A stretch of DNA of 64,000 nucleotides from Acanthosepion esculentum (Eukaryota > Mollusca > Cephalopoda > Sepiida > Sepiidae), in NCBI GenBank assembly GCA_964036315.1, contig OZ038487.1:58029342-58093341 (forward strand). The letters run 5' to 3'. This document shows positions 43,046 to 53,164 of the stretch, in pieces. The notes beneath the pieces are model-generated. The model searched no databases and was not told the DNA's origin. It was given only the letters and a program-made list of their open reading frames with translations. A program made the position numbers and the translations under genes. How positions within the stretch are numbered: the stretch's first letter is position 1; every line of letters begins with the position of its first letter.

Positions 43046-43365
43046 ATATGGGAAATACGCTTATTTCGATCGACGAAAATATAATTCGTCAGTCTTATTC
43101 AACTCCGGTATAGACTGAGTTCGTGTCGGAAATAGAAATTTAATTGTGAAAGCTACAAAAAAAAAAAAAAAAAACGTAAAGCCGTCGAAAAACTAATACA
43201 GAATTTATTTATTTCAATGTTTCAGTCAGACGAAAGGCACGAGTCAGTGGTCAGGGGAGGGTGGAAGGTATTTGTCTTTAAGGGAAGAGGCTTTATAAAA
43301 TTACACCAGGATATTTACCTTATGACATTAAATTGGGTTTATATGAAGAATGAAATATTAATTTA
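43046..43365. other. No recognisable feature
   Basis: Includes an A homopolymer at about 43157-43174. Confidence 0.35.
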
Positions 43366-43369
43366 AGAC

Positions 43370-43830
43370 TAAGAGGGAAATAAAAAGGGGTTTAAAAAAC
43401 CTTAGATAAAGTTATATTTAAAAATATAAAGTAATACTTAAAAGTACAAAGTCATATTCCCAAAACAAGTTATATTTAAAAGTAGGATTTTAATTAAATA
43501 AGTTATATTTAAAAATAAGTCATATCTAAATAATTTATATCTAAAAATAAGTAAAATTATATTCAAAAATAAGTTATACATAATAAAAATAAATAGGTTA
43601 TATTTAAAAATTAAAAAAATATATATTTAAATATAAAAATATAAGATAAAATAAATGATATATTTAAAAATAAAAATATAAAGAAAGAAAATAAAATAAA
43701 AAGTTATATATAAAAATAAGTTATATCTCAAAACAAGTTATATTTAAAATATAAAATTTATACTTAAAAATACGAAATTATACTTAAAAATACAAAGTTA
43801 TATTAAAAAACAACCTTAAAATATATAGAT
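43370..43830. repeat. AT-rich degenerate tandem repeat
   Basis: Units like 'aaaataagttatatttaaaa' repeat more than fifteen times with variable spacing. Only A and T with rare G/C; no coding potential. Confidence 0.8.
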
Positions 43831-44067
43831 AAAGAAATGTAAGTTACAAAAGTAAAGAGAGTTCTTTCAACAGGAGTCAATTTTTAAGATAAGGAATATA
43901 CAAATTAGAATTCGTTATACATTCGACATTTGAAGAGTTAGAGAAATATAGTAGCTAATTAAGTAAAACCTAAATTATGGAAATTTGAATTTGTTTTTAT
44001 GCCGATATTTTAATACTAATTCATTCTTCTGATTCAATAGCTGATTATTGTGATATATCATGTATAT

Positions 44068-44220
44068 ATACAGTCATCCACGGATAGGCTGTTTCGCAGC
44101 TCCACAGTGTGGTAGGACGTCCGATTGCTTTAAGCCGGGAGCGAAACCCAACAGATTTAACATCAGTCAGATATCTTACATTTAGACCATCGTCGCACGC
44201 CAGAAAGAAAGAGAATTTTA
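44068..44220 (-). mobile_element. SINE-2 copy 3, ribozyme degraded
   Basis: The minus strand carries 'ctggcgtgcgacgatggtct', 'ctgttgggtttcgctcccgg' (B-box-like) and 'caatcggacgtcctaccaca', then a damaged hammerhead. The core is CTGTGGA in place of CUGANGA, stem II is collapsed to GCTGC, and stem III ends TATC instead of TGTC. The tail is 'atgactgtatatata'. Predicted cleavage position about 44083. Confidence 0.8.
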
Positions 44221-44282
44221 ACGTTTTTCTCTGCTGTTTTTCAAACCTCCTTTCCCTAGAGAGTTCAACCGGATTTCCGGGA

Positions 44283-44398
44283 GCATATATATAGTCATCC
44301 ACAGACAGACTGTTTCACAGTGGCTAGACGTCCGATTGCTTCAAGCCGGGATCGAAACCCGACTGATTTGACGTCAATCAGATATCCTACCCATCGTC
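44283..44398 (-). mobile_element. SINE-2 copy 4, ribozyme core deleted
   Basis: The minus strand has 'caatcagtcgggtttcgat' and 'cccggcttgaagcaatcgga', then 'ctagccactgtgaaacagtc'. The CUGANGA core and stem II are deleted, while GAAA, stem III (ACA/TGT) and the stem I strand TGTGG are intact. Predicted cleavage site about 44304, 221 bp from that of copy 3 in the same orientation. Confidence 0.8.
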
Positions 44399-44462
44399 AC
44401 TACTCCAGTTGTTTAATTAAATTAATTATCTATTACAAAAAATTTAAAATCATTTAAAATCA

Positions 44463-44545
44463 TTTACCAAGTCTTAAGTACAGGGTGTTTTAAAAGTCAC
44501 TCGAAAATTGGCAGAAAACGTACACCTGTGGAATAGCAACCACGG
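44463..44545. repeat. Dispersed repeat pair member 2
   Basis: 'catttaccaagtcttaagta', 'cagggtgttttaaaagtcac' and 'ttggcagaaaacgtacacct' match 42960-43045. Possibly a common terminal segment of a DNA transposon. Confidence 0.5.
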
Positions 44546-44609
44546 AAAATTTGCATGACGTCATCTTCCGTAATTCGACCAATAAAATTTCTTAATAATA
44601 TATTGTTAC

Positions 44610-45005
44610 ATTTTTTTAAGCATTTCACACCAAGCGGCGGGATGCCACTAGCACGATTGAAATCACTTTTTGAATAGTTGGAGATTAGAGCTATCAGAGA
44701 AACAAGTAATAGGAAGGGAATTTCACAGATGGGAGGTGCGAGACATAAAGCTATTGGAGTAGAAGAGATGGCTACATTTAACCATTTTGACAGTGAAAAG
44801 GTTGGACCGAGATGCACGTTTAAATTCATGCAGCCTGGGAACAACGAAAGTAGCTCGTCGGAGCAGTTACCGTGAAAGTATTTGTAGAAAAACAGAGGAA
44901 GGCGACGATACGTTTGTGAGAGAGCGACTATAGATGAGATGCCAGATCAGGGTCAATCATATTGCATATTCGTCTCTGGATTTTCTCGAGGACCTTAAGA
45001 AATAT
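44610..45005 (-). mobile_element. LINE-B fragment, C-terminal end
   Basis: The minus strand 44844-44560 translates to 'FPGCMNLNVHLGPTFSLSKW' and 'LNVAISSTPIALCLAPPICE', a frame-shifted LINE-B C-terminus whose proper frame gives HEFKRASRSNLFTVKMVKCSHLFYSNSF-like residues. At about 44960-45000 the DKIQRRI segment is visible. The same ISSTP...CLAPP shadow occurs at 60.0 kb. Confidence 0.78.
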
Positions 45006-45395
45006 ACAGAAACATAATACCATTTGGAAAGTAAATATAGAATTTACAGGGTTATCAATGGTAATCCGACTTTTGCAAAACCATACATTAAATTTAGTCT
45101 TAGGCTTTTATTGAACATAGGAGATTGACGGATCTTTTCTACATATGTGAACATTACTCAATTATAGAATCTATTGTATTTCAGATAAATTTCCAGGGAT
45201 TTACTTAATGTATATATCTGTATTCTACCACGTTATCTTTCCTCACGCGTCTGCTTCAGTTAGAATAACGACGTTGTTTAAATGCGCATTTTTGTAATTT
45301 CTAATTCTCTTTTCAATTCTTTTACTGGAGTGTCTTTATCAGATCAGTTTGAATATATCAGAGGACATTTGAAATTCTTTGAAATATTTTATGGC
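45006..45395. other. No recognisable feature
   Basis: AT-rich spacer. Confidence 0.35.
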
Positions 45396-45399
45396 TTTC

Positions 45400-45862
45400 A
45401 TTTCTTGTCTAATAACAGAGCGGTCGATGTAGAAAAATCAGATAGGAACAAAGAGAAGAGAACTGAAATGTTGCGTAATAGCATCCTCGTCTATAGCAGT
45501 GAATGCTGGACAATCTCCTCACAGATGAAGATGAGACTTAAACAAGAGAAATGTTGCTCTACAGATGGCTAAGAATACCATGGACCAAACCTGTCAGAAA
45601 TGACGAACTTTTAAAGAAAATGGAAACAAAAAGGACACTTATATTTAATATCAGAAAGACAGTTGAAATTTCTGTGGCACATAATGAGGAAATGGGCCTG
45701 GAAAATGTGATACTCACAGGACAGAGTGAAGGCAAGAAGGGTAGAGGAAAACAATGTTTAACCTACCTAGACAGTTTGAAGAAATGGATGAGAGAGCAAG
45801 ATTTAGGAGAGCAACAAAAAACAGGAAATTCTGAAGAGCTATGATCGCTTCCATCATGAAAG
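45400..45862 (+). mobile_element. LINE-A copy, C-terminal half
   Basis: The plus strand reads 'SSECWTISSQMKMRL' (about 45500-45545). A frame change follows, then MLLYRWLRIPWTKPVRNDEL, 'LKKMETKRTLIFNIRKT', 'VILTGQSEGKKGRGKQCLTY' and 'LDSLKKWMREQDLGE' in the 97-codon stretch at 45551-45844. The terminal RAMIAxxMK-like codons are at about 45838-45862. Well preserved apart from two frameshifts. Confidence 0.85.
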
Positions 45863-46061
45863 AAGAAAAATTAATATTATTATTTTAATGCGTAATAGAC
45901 CAGTATGATATTTTATTGTAAATACAAAACAAAATCATATTTTTACCATGATGATACACAGAAATAGTATAATTTATCCTATAAAAATCCAGTTCAACAT
46001 CAATGCTATAAATACGTTGGTATATAATATAATTTTATAAAAATTGAATTATGTTAAGACT

Positions 46062-46777
46062 AGCAGCATGGCCCGGTGTTGCCCGTGCTTGATTCAAAAT
46101 CGTACAATTCATACAGCAATCGCTATCACTTGATTTAAAATATTTTTGTCCTTCCTTGCCTTTAAAGGAGTGCCCTTTGCCGTGCTGATGTTGCTACATG
46201 CCTTATTTCTTGCCTATCTCACACTGCAAAATGTTTCTAAGCTCTATACTAAACATTAAATCTCTTACGAAAAAAGAACTAAACAAAATGAACACAAAAC
46301 GATCAGCTTTGAAAAAGGACTCGTAAATGAACAAACCGAATTAAAAAAGAATGTTAACAACAAATACTTTTTCACACCCAAACCAGTTCTGCGGAATCAG
46401 AATCAACGTTGAGTTTAAGCAAGTGAATGAGGCAATTGGAGTCAAGTGCCATGCAGATTTAAATTTTTCCCACTAGGGACGAATGCAGCTATCGATTTTT
46501 TTGCATGCTAGCATGCTAGTTAACATTCGTGTCAGTCAGCTGTTGGCTCTCACGCTGGCCAATAGAATCTTCCTGCCTATTCGTGGCAGCCAGCTATAGG
46601 CTCTCACTCTTGCCAGTAGAAAATGGCCGCAAACTACATGAAAACTGCCGTAGAAGAATGAAAATATCGATTATATTCACTATCGATGGGATTTGAGGTC
46701 CTGGCCTTTACGCTAACTTGGAGCATGTGCATGTAAATTTTGATGCAAATCCGTCGAAAATTGCGGCCGTGCATTCG

Positions 46778-46819
<42 letters not shown>

Positions 46820-46880
46820 ACACACACCCACACACACACACACACATACACACATTCTGCCTTTTATAGATAGAGATTAT
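46062..46880 (+). mobile_element. 0.8-kb dispersed repeat, copy 1 (Helentron-like?)
   Basis: Aligns along its whole length with 60722-61527. Starts 'ctagcagcatggcccggtgt' and 'tgcccgtgcttgattcaaa', which resembles the short self-complementary start seen in Helentron-type elements. It has an internal near-duplication ('cagctgttggctctcacgct' and 'cagctataggctctcactct'), then 'aaatccgtcgaaaattgcgg', an (AC)n tract, and the end 'cttttatagatagagatta'. No coding frame, so non-autonomous. The superfamily is an inference from the ends only. Confidence 0.7.
46779..46853. repeat. (AC)n microsatellite inside the 0.8-kb repeat
   Basis: About 36 AC units with 'accc' variants. The same position holds (AC)n in the 61.4-kb copy. 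Confidence 0.95.
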
Positions 46881-47164
46881 ATTTCATCAGAACAAAATTT
46901 TACTGATTTATTTACAATGTCTATTAACAGAGTAAAATTTAAAAGAAAAAAAGCTCTGAACAGACCTCGATTGCAAACTTTTTGTCTGCTCCTTTTGGGC
47001 GATTTTTTCTTTTTTCTTTATTTATTTTGTTCATATATATTAACCCCAAAAAGGAGGGGTAATATTAATATTAGCTGTTTTCATATAAAGAAACATTTGG
47101 CATTCATTGACCAAGCAGCCAGTACTGCTTTCATAATTTTTCCTCTTAAAGATGTTCGCCTACG

Positions 47165-47530
47165 CCCTGAAAAGAACACGGAAAAAGCAACAAAAATGTG
47201 GTTCTACAGAAGAATGCTGAGAATACCGTGGACTAAACACGTGAGAAACAATAAAGTTTTATTAAAAATGGGAATAAAAAGGCCACTCATACTTAGAATC
47301 AGAGAGAGATAGTTGAAATTTCTAGGGCACATAACGAGGAAAGAGGGCTTGGAAAATTTGATACTCACATGACAGATTGAAGACAAGAGGGGCAGAGGAA
47401 AATAATTTTTAAAGTAACCTAGCGAGCTGGAGGAAATGGATGGCAGAGCATGGTCTGGAAGGGATAGCAAAAGGACAAAAATTATTAAAAGCTACAAAGA
47501 CAGGAAATCGTGGAGAGCCTTAATAGGCAC
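47165..47530 (+). mobile_element. LINE-A fragment, C-terminal end
   Basis: The plus strand gives 'TKMWFYRRMLRIPWTKHVRN', 'NKVLLKMGIKRPLILRIRER' (to 47312), then out of frame FLGHITRKEGLENLILT-like and GRGK-like residues, 'KWMAEHGLEGIAKGQKLLKA'-like sequence and, at about 47505-47530, the RALIGT tail remnant. Confidence 0.82.
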
Positions 47531-47799
47531 ATAGAAGAAGCTCACCCTACTACTGTCCAAACATTAAGTATAAATTTGGAGTACACTAATATACCTTAGT
47601 TTTTACACGGCAGTGGCAGCGTACATAATGGATTAAAGGAAAAATGTTGTTACACCTCCATTACAATAAATGGAAAGATGCATACAGGAAGGATAACCTA
47701 GGAAAAAAGTTTGGAACACGGCCGGACTGTGATACGCTACCAGACATATCCGTTTGAATTTGCTATTTAATATACTTTGCAAAAGGCTTTTATAAGAAA

Positions 47800-47868
47800 C
47801 ATTTCACAAAAAGATTTTCGAGAGTCATAATCGCCAACATCCTGAGGAGACACAACACATAGATGATA
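47800..47868 (+). mobile_element. LINE-A terminal scrap
   Basis: 'ttcgagagtcataatcgcca' and 'acatcctgaggagacacaac' match the WRAMIANxLRRHNT-like end. About 70 bp. Confidence 0.55.
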
Positions 47869-48390
47869 GAACAACATGAAAGCAATCAGGAAACTGTCAT
47901 AGTTTTTGCTCATACCATTTACCTGTATGGTATAACTTCCTATGAAGATACTGTCCTACTCTAACCTGGTTTTTTAAAAACCATTCGCTGCTAAGATAAA
48001 GAATTTAGGTTAGTGGTTCTCAAACTGTTTTTCCTAAAGCACCTTTTTCACCATATGTCAGAATATCCTTTCCCCGCTTTCCAAGATTGTCCAACTCAAA
48101 AGGTGCATTCGAAATAATATGCATATATTATTGAAAATCATGCTTTTATATATTATTACATATATTTACATGGATTATATTTTATAGAAGAGTTTTACAA
48201 ATTTAATAGCAATAAAAAATGTTGATAGGTTTATAAAATATAAAATACGTGTATAGTAATTTGTTTTAATTCATAACTAATTATTAAATAAATAACCTGA
48301 AGCATACTTCAGATTTTGAATTCGGCGTTTTCCTTCCACTAGGCTGGTTGCAAACGGAGCGAGTAGGCAACTAGGGAGTCTTCAAAAATG
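47869..48390. other. No recognisable feature
   Basis: AT-rich spacer. Confidence 0.35.
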
Positions 48391-48394
48391 ATCA

Positions 48395-48655
48395 CAAAAT
48401 GAACACTGAGAATAGGAAAGAGACATCTGAAATTTTACATAATGAGGAAGGAGAAAGCTTAACCATCAAAAGGCCATAAAGATGAAGTCAAGTGAGATCG
48501 AAGAGGGCGCGAGCCACTAACATGATGATCTTATGTGAACAGATAGTTGAACGAGGGTGGCAAAGAAGAAAAAATGCTAAGGGTCACAAAAGATAGGAAT
48601 TTTTGGATAGGCATGATTGTCCACGAACTGGAGAGACGCTGCACACACAAGAAGA
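48395..48655 (+). mobile_element. LINE-A fragment, diverged 3' end
   Basis: 'gaacactgagaataggaaag' (TLRIGKR), 'tgaaattttacataatgagg' (FLGH), 'ataggcatgattgtccacga' (RxMIVHE) and 'gacgctgcacacacaag' follow the LINE-A order. Old copy. Confidence 0.65.
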
Positions 48656-49390
48656 TGAAGACTTAAGGAAAGCAATCCCAGTCAGCTCTGCTATATAATC
48701 TTGGGTCGGGAAGAAGTGATCGAAATTCCTTGAAAGTGAGCATAACAAATTCGGTTGAAGTTCGAATTTGATTCGTCGATGTCATTTTCCGAGTTGCTAA
48801 TCGTTACAGGGAAGGGATTTAAGAGAATGGGAGATTAAAAAAATGAAATAAATCTCATCTCTAATGCATTGGTATTAATCTTCCTGTCTTGCCGCCCCAT
48901 TAGCTTAACGGGGTTCATTTAATCATTTAAAACGAGGGGGAACAAAATATAGAGAGAGCATTTGGCTTAAACAAGCCGTCGATCACTGCAAGGAGACTGG
49001 AAACGGCTACACATCACATGTTACCAACTCAGACAAGATGCATGGATGAGCATTGATAGGGACGAGGAGAAGCCGAATCAAATAAGGTGATCAGCATTTG
49101 AACTCCGCCTTAGACACCTAATCTTTGGCCTTGAGCTTTTGAATTAGCATTTAACATAAAGCTAGAAAGTAATGCGGAGGTTACGGGGTCATTCGGTGCA
49201 GAAAAAGTGAAGCAACAACCAGGGTATGCTGGAGGGCAGAGGCAGGGTTATGGCTCATCGGATAATGCCATTTAGCTCTAATCAGTACTAGTTTCGATAG
49301 TAGCTATGATAAACTTCATATTCGGTTGAATTCTAAATAATTTCCGTTTTGGTTAATCAAATTTAGTCTTAGAATGTCAAGTCCAGTTAC
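48656..49390. other. No recognisable feature
   Basis: No family match or coding frame. Confidence 0.35.
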
Positions 49391-49414
49391 ATTTCATTCA
49401 ATTATATATTCACC

Positions 49415-49417
<3 letters not shown>

Positions 49418-49471
<54 letters not shown>

Positions 49472-49617
49472 TATATAATATATATATATATTATATATGA
49501 TATATATATATATATATAGCATAATGAGAGGCCACGTATACTTTCTTGATATGTATATAATATCTGGATAAAATAAATGAAACACCCAATTTTGTTTCAT
49601 TTATTTTATCCAGATAT

Positions 49618-49652
<35 letters not shown>

Positions 49653-49754
49653 ATGATATATATATATATTTTATATTATATATTATATAATATATATATA
49701 TATTATATATGATATATATGATATATATATATTATATATTATATAGATATATTA

Positions 49755-49817
<63 letters not shown>
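49418..49817. repeat. AT dinucleotide and palindromic AT region
   Basis: (AT)n tracts and 'tatatgatatatata'-like variants flank a perfect hairpin (see next entry). The IYIYI frames are repeat translations. Confidence 0.9.
49554..49623. repeat. Perfect 30-bp inverted repeat
   Basis: Arms 49554-49583 and 49594-49623 are exact reverse complements (core 'tctggataaaataaatgaaa'). The 10-base loop is acccaatttt. It sits between AT tracts, so the real palindrome may be longer. Confidence 0.95.
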
Positions 49818-49819
<2 letters not shown>

Positions 49820-50205
49820 ACTAACTCTTTATTTTACTTGTAACACCATCGCTTGACAAGACATCCGAAGTGTTGAAATAAAATTATTATTTTTGTAGTG
49901 ATGTTATAACATGCATTTGTCATAATTTAAAATAAATATTATTAGCTCTACTCTGTATTGAGCACTTTTTAAAAAATAGTGTTTTGGGTCACTGGAAGTT
50001 TATTCCATCTCCACCAACCTTGTATTCGGATATATCATATATTATTATAATTATATATTCATCATTATTTGCACTGACTTGATACCTTTAGAGTTAAATT
50101 CCGCAGGTTTTGTTGTAACAAAAAAAATTCCAACGATCTCTCGAAAAAGGGAGAGTACTTTAGAGGTTTTTACCTGTCAAAGTATTTTGCAGTGATCGAT
50201 AAAGG
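49820..50205. other. No recognisable feature
   Basis: AT-rich spacer. Confidence 0.35.
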
Positions 50206-50209
50206 TAAT

Positions 50210-51440
50210 AATTTATTGATGCAAGGTCTGCTTAATTTGGAGAGATGTGTAGAAGAGACGAATAAGTTGTGGCGTAACTAACCCATATATTCGTGTATAA
50301 GTCGACTTAATGTATAGTGCCACAGATGACATTGCACTGGATTCCAATCTGTTGATGTCGATGTTATAATAATTCATGTTTTGTTTTAGAACGTCCTTGA
50401 ATCTCTTCTTTGACCTCCTCTTTTCCGATTTCATTCTTTGTCTTTGGAGTAAAACGTTTGTTTTAGTAGGAGGGTATCATCCATTCGCACCAGATGTCTA
50501 TTCCACTGAAGTTGATTTCTTAGAGCTATGGCTTTAATACTGGTCATTTTAGCTTGTTCCACTACGCTGATGATAGTTTTTCTGTCTTCCCAGTTGCTAT
50601 TCAACATACTTCGAAGACAACACTAGTGAAATTTTTCAATAAATTTCAGATGTCGACGATATGCTGTCCAGGTCTCAGGAAAGTTGGAATCACTACTGAT
50701 TTGTACACATTTTGAGATCTGTTCTGATGTCAGGATCCTGGAAACCTGTATTTCGAAAGCAATCTAAAGCTAATCCTGCACATTTGAGACGGTGTTTTAT
50801 TTCATCTTGAAAGTCAGTACCAGAAGAAAGATGGCTACCGAGGAAAGAGATCGACATTTTTCAAGACTATTTCACCAAGTTGGATCTTTGGTTCTGTCCC
50901 CACATTTTCAGTTGTTGATAGTTATATGACTTTGTCTCATTTGCGTAGATTTTTATTTCAAGTTTGTTGAAAATATTTAGCATTTGTTGCAGGTGTGATT
51001 CAAAAATCACTGCAACTCTGTTTTCATCTGCGTATTGAAACTCGATCAGAGAACTCACTAACGCTTTAATTTTGGATCGAAGACGGCAAGGTTGAATAAT
51101 TTACTGTTTTTTCTCTGTAGACAATCTCAATCGTTGGAGGCAAATTATCTTTTATTGTGTCAATCACTGTTACAATGAAGTTGGAACAATAACACATCCT
51201 TGTTTGAGATTTGACTTGGAATGGTTCACAATGGTTATTGTTGGCATGGACTATGAAGCGCATGTCCTCATGAAGCAGTTTCAGGGTATGGATGTATATT
51301 GGTGGTCAACTATATATATAGAGAGAGTGTCTTCTACAAGGGTTTTACAAATGTTGAAGCTGTTCAAGGCATTTCTCTTGTAGTTGGCCCAAGGTCATAT
51401 CTATTGTTTCACTGGATGATCTGAAATTCGCTTGTGTCTC
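50210..51440 (-). mobile_element. LINE-D copy, RT domain to C-terminus
   Basis: In minus-strand order: 'MRFIVHANNNHCEPFQVKSQ' with 'TRMCYCSNFIVTVIDTI' (51263-51130), a degraded form of the EPFxVxxGVKQGCVxAPTLF RT box; then 'LIEFQYADENRVAVIFESHL' (51050-50990), where the catalytic YADD is YADE; 'QQMLNIFNKLEIKIYANETK'; and the C-terminal 'RRSKKRFKDVLKQNMNYYNI' (50420-50355) and 'INRLESSAM'. About 1.2 kb, inactive through stops and the lost catalytic Asp. The clade is unsure; related proteins are annotated as endonuclease-reverse transcriptases. Confidence 0.82.
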
Positions 51441-51464
51441 TAGAAGTATAATCTCAGCTAGTGG

Positions 51465-52235
51465 TCTAGATCGTCACCTTGCCGTGACAAAGATTTCGAG
51501 AGTGATGCCGTCGGAAATTGTTTCTGGTAGGCCACCCAGAGAGGCAAGGTCAAAAGTGAGAGCACGAAGAACAATTCAACCTGCATAACCTCAACAGCAG
51601 ACCATGCAGTATTGGCCCCCTTTCCATTGGATCGAGTTGATCGATTTGTGAAGAATTGTGTGCTTCCTGGAGCGTAATATCAAGTACACGCTAAACAAAC
51701 ACACACGTGTCTTGTTCTAAGGGCCCTCACTTATAAGTCAAATAGCGATCGGGGAAGGCAACGGGAACAGGCTGGTAGTCAATAACCGGCACACAAATAG
51801 TGAATATTCGATTCAGTAGTTCAGCGTTTGGATTGAATCTGTAAAGTTGTTCTGCAGCGATGTTTGTGTTTAGGACCCACTCTGCCCACCCTCTTGTGGG
51901 AAACGGCTAGAAAATGTGCCTTGAAATGGGCTGCTTCACCTACACCCGTCTGGAAAACGCGTCCAAACGGTTCACAATCATGAGGTATTAAAACCTAAAG
52001 AGCAAATACCATAAAATTAGCAGCATGGGACATTCGAACACTAATGGATAATTAGACAGACAAAGCAGAAACAAGAGCAGATTTTGTTGCCCGTGAACTG
52101 AGAAAGTTCGATTTTTGAAACTCGTAGAGCTGGAGAAGCGAAAATCAAAGAAGGTCAAGGACTTGACCATGAATAACCACAAATCAATCCACGGAGCGCT
52201 AAGATTTCTAAATCGTCTCCTGCAATTTGCCAGGA
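51465..52235 (+). mobile_element. LINE 5' end (5' UTR and start of endonuclease)
   Basis: Non-coding leader with 'cgtcaccttgccgtgacaaa', 'aggcaaggtcaaaagtgaga', 'aacctcaacagcagaccatg' and 'gcccccttccattgg'-like text, a leader type shared by many animal LINE copies. It is followed at about 52070-52110 by plus-strand codons TRADFVARELRKFDF, equivalent to the RTALVARELxRYxVDI start of the APE endonuclease. It breaks off at about 52235. Orientation is opposite to the adjoining LINE-D copy, so the two stand 5' to 5'. Confidence 0.7.
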
Positions 52236-52555
52236 TCATTTTGTTTATCAGTAGTTGATCTTTGTAACCATATGAACCTCTCCTGCATCACTTTTGTTCC
52301 AGTGGAAGAATGTTGTTTGCTTCGAAAAAAGAATAAGTACTGTTCGTCAGGACAAACGTGATCACTTTATACGTGGTTTACAGCCATGTTATGGGCCTAT
52401 AATTTTTCGGATCATTTCTTTCACTCGTTTTTGGCATGAGATATGTAATACATTCAGTGATCCATTCCAGAATTTGATTGGGATTATTTACAAGCATTGA
52501 TAGAGTTTATACAAGGGATTTATGGATTGATGAGAGATGATAGAGCCAGAAATGG
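52236..52555. other. No recognisable feature
   Basis: No clear family match. It may include diverged upstream parts of the LINE-E copy that follows. Confidence 0.35.
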
Positions 52556-52559
52556 GCAG

Positions 52560-53055
52560 CTTGTCATTTCCTGGGGATTTACGTTTTGGGGATTTCGTTA
52601 CAGTTTGCCTAACATTATTTGTGCTTATATTTTGCGTGATCAAAAACCACAAAACAGAATGTGCCCACCTAGTGATATGTCAGTCCCAGCAGATTGTAAT
52701 TCATCTTTGAAAATCTCCAAAATCTATCATAATACAAGGACCTTTAAGTGGAAATTTAAAAACAAATGTGGCACAAGAAGACATCAATAATTCCAGTTGT
52801 TTTTGGAACCCTCGGATTGTTTGGAAAAAGTTCCGAAAGACTCATCGAAGAGATTCCTGGACGCCTTAAAGAAATACAAAAAGATTGTACACCCGAATAG
52901 AGCTTACACATTACGAAGAGCTTAATTATGTAAAATTCGCGTGATTTTTTTTTTTGATAAAATGATCAGTAGAATAATGTAATGAGGCGATTTCTGACCT
53001 CAGGACACGGGTTAGGAAACGGAAAGAAATGTGCATGCAACATCAATCAAGGAAA
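52560..53055 (+). mobile_element. LINE-E copy 3, C-terminal end
   Basis: The plus strand reads 'LPNIICAYILRDQKPQNRMC' and 'PPSDMSVPADCNSSLKISKI' (about 52605-52725), the degraded RPDIVVRD..CxLIDMSVPAD endonuclease-like core. IIPVVFGTLGLFGKS-like and RRDSWTPxRNTKRLY-like frames follow, then the 3' UTR 'aatgaggcgatttctgacct' matching LINE-E copy 1. It ends in an (AAT)n tail at 53056. Confidence 0.8.
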
Positions 53056-53116
53056 TAATAATAATAATAATAATAATAATACAAATAATAATACAAATAA
53101 TAATAATAATAATAAA
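53056..53116. repeat. (AAT)n microsatellite, tail of LINE-E copy 3
   Basis: About 19 aat units with two 'acaaat' interruptions, in the strand sense of the element tail. Confidence 0.95.
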
Positions 53117-53164
53117 CAAAAAAAAAAAGAAAAAAGAACCGAATACCATCTACACCAAACGAGT

